Shown: one piece after another, positions 13,639-15,815 of the stretch
How positions within the stretch are numbered: position 1 is the first letter of the stretch
Layout of the letters: each line of letters begins with the position of its first letter
DNA from: Desulfobulbaceae bacterium
GTDB lineage: Bacteria; Desulfobacterota; Desulfobulbia; Desulfobulbales; Desulfobulbaceae
Assembly: GCA_027011235.1 (NCBI GenBank)
Contig: JALVAI010000496.1
Location: 1 to 15,815 of the forward strand
DNA: 15,815 nt
Direction: 5' to 3'
The notes under the pieces: model-generated
Seen by the model: the letters and a program-made list of their open reading frames with translations, nothing else
Told to the model about the DNA's origin: nothing
The model's database searches: none
Translations under genes and position numbers: made by a program

Positions 13639-13929
13639 TTATAATTCATCGAGAAAGTTGATTTCCCCTTCGGACAGGGTCACATATGCCTTTTTCCAGT
13701 CTTTGGTCCGTCCCATGGACTTAATGCCGATTCTCCTCTGTTTGCCACGCATGGTTGCGGTCTTCACCGAGGCAACCTTGACATCAAACAATTTTTCAAC
13801 GGCCTGCCTGATCTCGATTTTATTTGCCCGTGGATGCACCTTGAAAACGACAGTTCCCTGCAATTCCTGAAGAAGGTTGCTTTTTTCCGTCAGGCAGGGA
13901 CTTTTGATCACTTCATGCAGATCCTTCAT
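13639..13929 (-). CDS. rplW: 50S ribosomal protein L23
   Basis: A 96-residue protein beginning MKDLHEVIKSPCLTEKSN, with VVFKVHPRANKIEIRQAVEKLFDVKV (residues about 27-53), the hallmark of L23. L23 binds 23S rRNA at the tunnel exit and is the docking site for trigger factor and the signal recognition particle. The internal basic loop TMRGKQRRIGIKSMGRTKDWKKA is normal. The start codon overlaps the rplD stop by four bases (13926-13929), which implies coupled translation; this is one of only two overlaps in the cluster. A 65-base gap follows before rplB. Confidence 0.99.
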   Translation of the reverse strand: MKDLHEVIKSPCLTEKSNLLQELQGTVVFKVHPRANKIEIRQAVEKLFDVKVASVKTATMRGKQRRIGIKSMGRTKDWKKAYVTLSEGEINFLDEL

Positions 13930-14549
13930 ACGACCAACCTCTCTTCAAGTTTTGCCACACTGTCCTGGGTAAGCATCAACTTGGAATGTTTCAATATGTC
14001 AATCACATTCAGTCCCGCAACCGGCATAACCTTGTAACCGACCGCATTACGAGCGGATTTGCTGACAACAGGATCCTCGGTCGCAGTTACCACAAGGCAG
14101 TCATCGAACTGAAAATTTTTCATCACCTTGACAAAATCCCTGGTCTTTATTGCCGATAATGACAACGAATCGACAATCACCATGTTTCCCTCGCTGTTGC
14201 GTGCGGAGAGCGCCATGCGCAGGGCAAGCCGTCTGACTTTTTTCGGAAGTTTATAGCCATAATCACGGGGTTTGGGGCCAAAGGTTGTTCCGCCTCCCCG
14301 CCATATCGGCGAAGTCCTGGAGCCGGCACGGGCACGCCCCGTTCCCTTTTGTCTCCATGGTTTTGCGCCACCGCCCCGAACTTCGCCCCGGGTTTTGGTA
14401 CAGGCATTACCTGAACGGCGATTGGCCCTCTGCATGCAGACAACCTCATGCAGTACACCCTTTTTGACCTCAACATTAAACAGAGCATCGTTGAGCTCTA
14501 TCTCTCCGACTTTTTCAGCGGAGCTGTTAACAACATCGCAAACTGCCAT
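13926..14549 (-). CDS. rplD: 50S ribosomal protein L4
   Basis: L4 of 207 residues. Its long basic loop (about residues 57-95, with AKPWRQKGTGRARAGS and the glycine-rich WRGGGTTFGPKPRDY) lines the peptide exit tunnel; the rest is a globular rRNA-binding domain on the 50S surface. A TTG five codons upstream (14564) keeps the frame open, but I chose the ATG at 14549 because GAAGGAGA (a strong ribosome-binding site, about 14555-14562) lies inside that extension at the right distance and the family starts here. In E. coli L4 also represses its own operon through the S10 leader; no such leader is in this window. The stop overlaps the rplW start in an ATGA, so translation is probably coupled. Confidence 0.98.
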   Translation of the reverse strand: MAVCDVVNSSAEKVGEIELNDALFNVEVKKGVLHEVVCMQRANRRSGNACTKTRGEVRGGGAKPWRQKGTGRARAGSRTSPIWRGGGTTFGPKPRDYGYKLPKKVRRLALRMALSARNSEGNMVIVDSLSLSAIKTRDFVKVMKNFQFDDCLVVTATEDPVVSKSARNAVGYKVMPVAGLNVIDILKHSKLMLTQDSVAKLEERLVV

Positions 14550-14659
14550 GTCTGTCTCCTTCAACAGCAGATGAAAATCCGTGTCCCGGTCAATCGTTAG
14601 GGAAAAGACCCAGTTACATCATCATCTGTTAATGACAAAAATTAATCGACCGAAAGCAC

Positions 14660-15295
14660 CTATGCTTCTTTCGTAAAAATACTGAGCAATCCGTTTTTGG
14701 CTCCAGGGACAGCACCTTCAACAAGAAGAATGTTTTCTTCGTCCCTGATATCAACAATGGTCAGATTTTTCTGGGTAACCAGATTATTCCCCATCTGCCC
14801 GGGAAGCTTTTTGCCCTTGATAACCCGGCCGGGATAAGCTGAACAACCAATGGAGCCAGGCGCCCGATGAAATCCGGAACCATGAGACGCCTTGCCGCCT
14901 CCAAATCCATGGCGCTTCATAACACCCTGAAAACCACGTCCCTTTGCCCTGCCGGAAACGTCAATCTTATCTCCAACCTTAACCAGATCGGTTATGAATA
15001 TCTGTTGGCCAAGGTCATAGGCATCCGGATCATTGACCCGAAATTCTCGAATGTGATAAAATCCCTTACCACCGGAACGTTTAAAATGTCCGGACAGGGG
15101 TTTGTTGATCCGTGACTCTTTCTTTTCAAGAAAACCCACCTGGATGGCATTGTACCCCTCTTTGGCAATGGTTTTCTTCTGCAATATAGTACAGGGACCA
15201 GCTTCAATCACGGTCACAGGAATCGAGCGGCCGTGTTCATTGTACACACGCGTCATTCCTACCTTGCGTCCCAATATTCCGTTTGTTTTCGGCAT
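14660..15295 (-). CDS. rplC: 50S ribosomal protein L3
   Basis: A protein of 211 residues, normal for L3. It opens with GILGRKVGMTRVY and has the long extended loop ending HRAPGSIG, followed by YPGRVIKGKKLPGQMGN, which reaches toward the peptidyl-transferase centre in the 50S. L3 is one of the two assembly-initiating 23S rRNA binders. In E. coli the residue two after GSIGQN is a glutamine methylated by PrmB; here the stretch reads GSIGCSAYPG, so that target is absent, as in many other bacteria. The ATG start has GGGTAGAG upstream. The gap to rpsJ is 64 bases and the gap to rplD is 110 bases, the latter one of the longest in the cluster. Confidence 0.99.
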   Translation of the reverse strand: MPKTNGILGRKVGMTRVYNEHGRSIPVTVIEAGPCTILQKKTIAKEGYNAIQVGFLEKKESRINKPLSGHFKRSGGKGFYHIREFRVNDPDAYDLGQQIFITDLVKVGDKIDVSGRAKGRGFQGVMKRHGFGGGKASHGSGFHRAPGSIGCSAYPGRVIKGKKLPGQMGNNLVTQKNLTIVDIRDEENILLVEGAVPGAKNGLLSIFTKEA

Positions 15296-15327
15296 TTCTC
15301 TACCCGTAATTTTTCAACTACCGTTAA

Positions 15328-15361
15328 GACACCTGCATGTACGCCATGGAGCATACGTGTC
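15328..15361 (-). other. Possible intercistronic hairpin between rpsJ and rplC
   Basis: In the sense RNA an outer stem GACAC/GUGUC (15357-15361 with 15328-15332) encloses an inner stem GUAUGC/GCGUAC (15351-15356 with 1539-series positions 15339-15344), which has one U-G wobble and a 6-base loop. A 6-base bulge lies on the 3' side. The wobble pair works only in minus-strand RNA; on the other strand it would be an A-C mismatch. The outer stem begins inside the rpsJ stop codon. No U-run follows, so it is not an intrinsic terminator. It could be an mRNA processing or stability element, or chance. Confidence 0.35.
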
Positions 15362-15674
15362 AGGGCAGCTTGATCTCGACATCAACACCTGCGGACAACT
15401 CAAGTTTCATCAATGAGTCAATTGTCTGCTGGGTGGGTTCAAGGATATCAAGCAATCGTCGATGGGTCCGCATTTCGAACTGTTCCCGGGATTTCTTGTT
15501 CACATGGGGTGAACGCAGCACAGTATATTTGTTAATACTTGTCGGCAGCGGTATCGGACCGGCGACGATCGCCCCTGTCCGCCTTGCCGTTTCTACGATT
15601 TCCTTGGTTGACTGATCAAGCAGTTTATGATCGTAGCCCTTCAGGCGGATACGAATTTTGTCTGTCGGTATCAT
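15360..15674 (-). CDS. rpsJ: 30S ribosomal protein S10 (NusE)
   Basis: A protein of 104 residues, the normal S10 length, beginning MIPTDKIRIRLKGYDHKLLD and carrying the conserved GPIPLPT loop (about residues 40-46) and the SPHVNKKSREQFEMRTHRR stretch (about 55-73). S10 sits in the 30S head and, as NusE, also joins the NusB antitermination complex and couples RNA polymerase to the ribosome. The ATG start is preceded by GTGGGA at a normal distance. It is the first ribosomal-protein gene after tuf, with a 10-base gap, so there is no room for a dedicated S10-operon leader or promoter next to it. A possible hairpin starts at its stop codon. Confidence 0.99.
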   Translation of the reverse strand: MIPTDKIRIRLKGYDHKLLDQSTKEIVETARRTGAIVAGPIPLPTSINKYTVLRSPHVNKKSREQFEMRTHRRLLDILEPTQQTIDSLMKLELSAGVDVEIKLP

Positions 15675-15684
15675 TGGTTCCCAC

Positions 15685-15815
15685 TTATTCTATAATTTCA
15701 CTGATGACGCCGGCGCCAACAGTACGGCCACCCTCACGGATTGCAAAGCGAAGCCCCTCTTCCATGGCTATCGGGGTAATCAGCTCACCGGTGATATGCA
15801 CATTGTCACCAGGCA
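15685..15815 (-). CDS. tuf: Elongation factor Tu, C-terminal end (partial)
   Basis: Partial gene: the 5' part lies beyond the right edge. The visible 43 residues, ending VGAGVISEIIE then TAA, are the typical last beta-barrel strands (domain 3) of EF-Tu, including the motifs AMEEGLRFAIREGGRTVGAG. EF-Tu is the cytoplasmic GTPase that delivers aminoacyl-tRNA to the ribosomal A site; domain 3 contacts tRNA and EF-Ts. The stop codon is only 10 bases before the rpsJ start, so this is the str-operon copy of tuf and is probably cotranscribed with the S10 genes. Whether a second tuf copy exists elsewhere cannot be seen here. The identification is secure despite the short fragment, because this C-terminus is very conserved. 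Confidence 0.97.
   Translation of the reverse strand, partial: PGDNVHITGELITPIAMEEGLRFAIREGGRTVGAGVISEIIE

Noticed and set aside
14550..14564. Longer rplD starting at TTG 14564
   Set aside because: The five extra codons contain the GAAGGAGA ribosome-binding site of the ATG at 14549, and the L4 family begins at that ATG.
1..15815. A hidden accessory system, mobile element, CRISPR array or phage remnant
   Set aside because: The gene order is unbroken and conserved, gaps are all about 125 bases or less, and no repeats, integrase-like genes or odd base composition were seen.

Overview
The window is one conserved housekeeping locus: the ribosomal-protein super-cluster (end of str, then S10, spc and alpha operons) of a bacterium, read entirely from the minus strand. 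From the right edge leftwards the order is tuf (3' end only), rpsJ, rplC, rplD, rplW, rplB, rpsS, rplV, rpsC, rplP, rpmC, rpsQ, rplN, rplX, rplE, rpsN, rpsH, rplF, rplR, rpsE, rpmD, rplO, secY, map, infA, rpmJ, rpsM, rpsK, rpsD, rpoA, rplQ, then an intrinsic terminator. All 30 complete genes are intact. No gap between genes exceeds about 125 bases, and no tRNA, rRNA, insertion sequence, CRISPR or other accessory element is visible.

The gene order secY-map-infA-rpmJ (no adk between secY and map), a full alpha operon with rpoA and rplQ, tuf directly abutting rpsJ, the zinc-binding forms of S14, S4, L24 and L36, and the protein sequences point to a Gram-negative bacterium, most likely Desulfobacterota (former Deltaproteobacteria), perhaps near Desulfobulbales. 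That placement is inference from general resemblance and needs a database search.

Region by region: 15685-15815 is the EF-Tu C-terminus. 10310-15674 is the S10 operon block. 3910-10253 is the spc block ending with secY and map, giving ribosomal proteins, the membrane translocon and the enzyme that trims initiator methionine. 196-3786 is infA plus the alpha block, giving IF-1, L36, S13, S11, S4, RNA polymerase alpha and L17. A good sigma-70 type promoter lies before infA (3829-3856), so the last block probably has its own transcription start in addition to read-through. The strong terminator at 107-146 closes the cluster. Bases 1-106 lie beyond it and hold nothing I can name.

No previously undescribed system is evident. 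The points worth a second look are small. Non-ATG starts are confined to 30S genes among the ribosomal proteins (TTG for S3, S4, S5 and S13, GTG for S14). Several intercistronic gaps can fold into hairpins in the sense RNA, best in the rplB-rpsS gap, where G-U pairs and a possible loop-loop contact appear. No S10 leader exists because tuf is only 10 bases away. The infA promoter is well formed.
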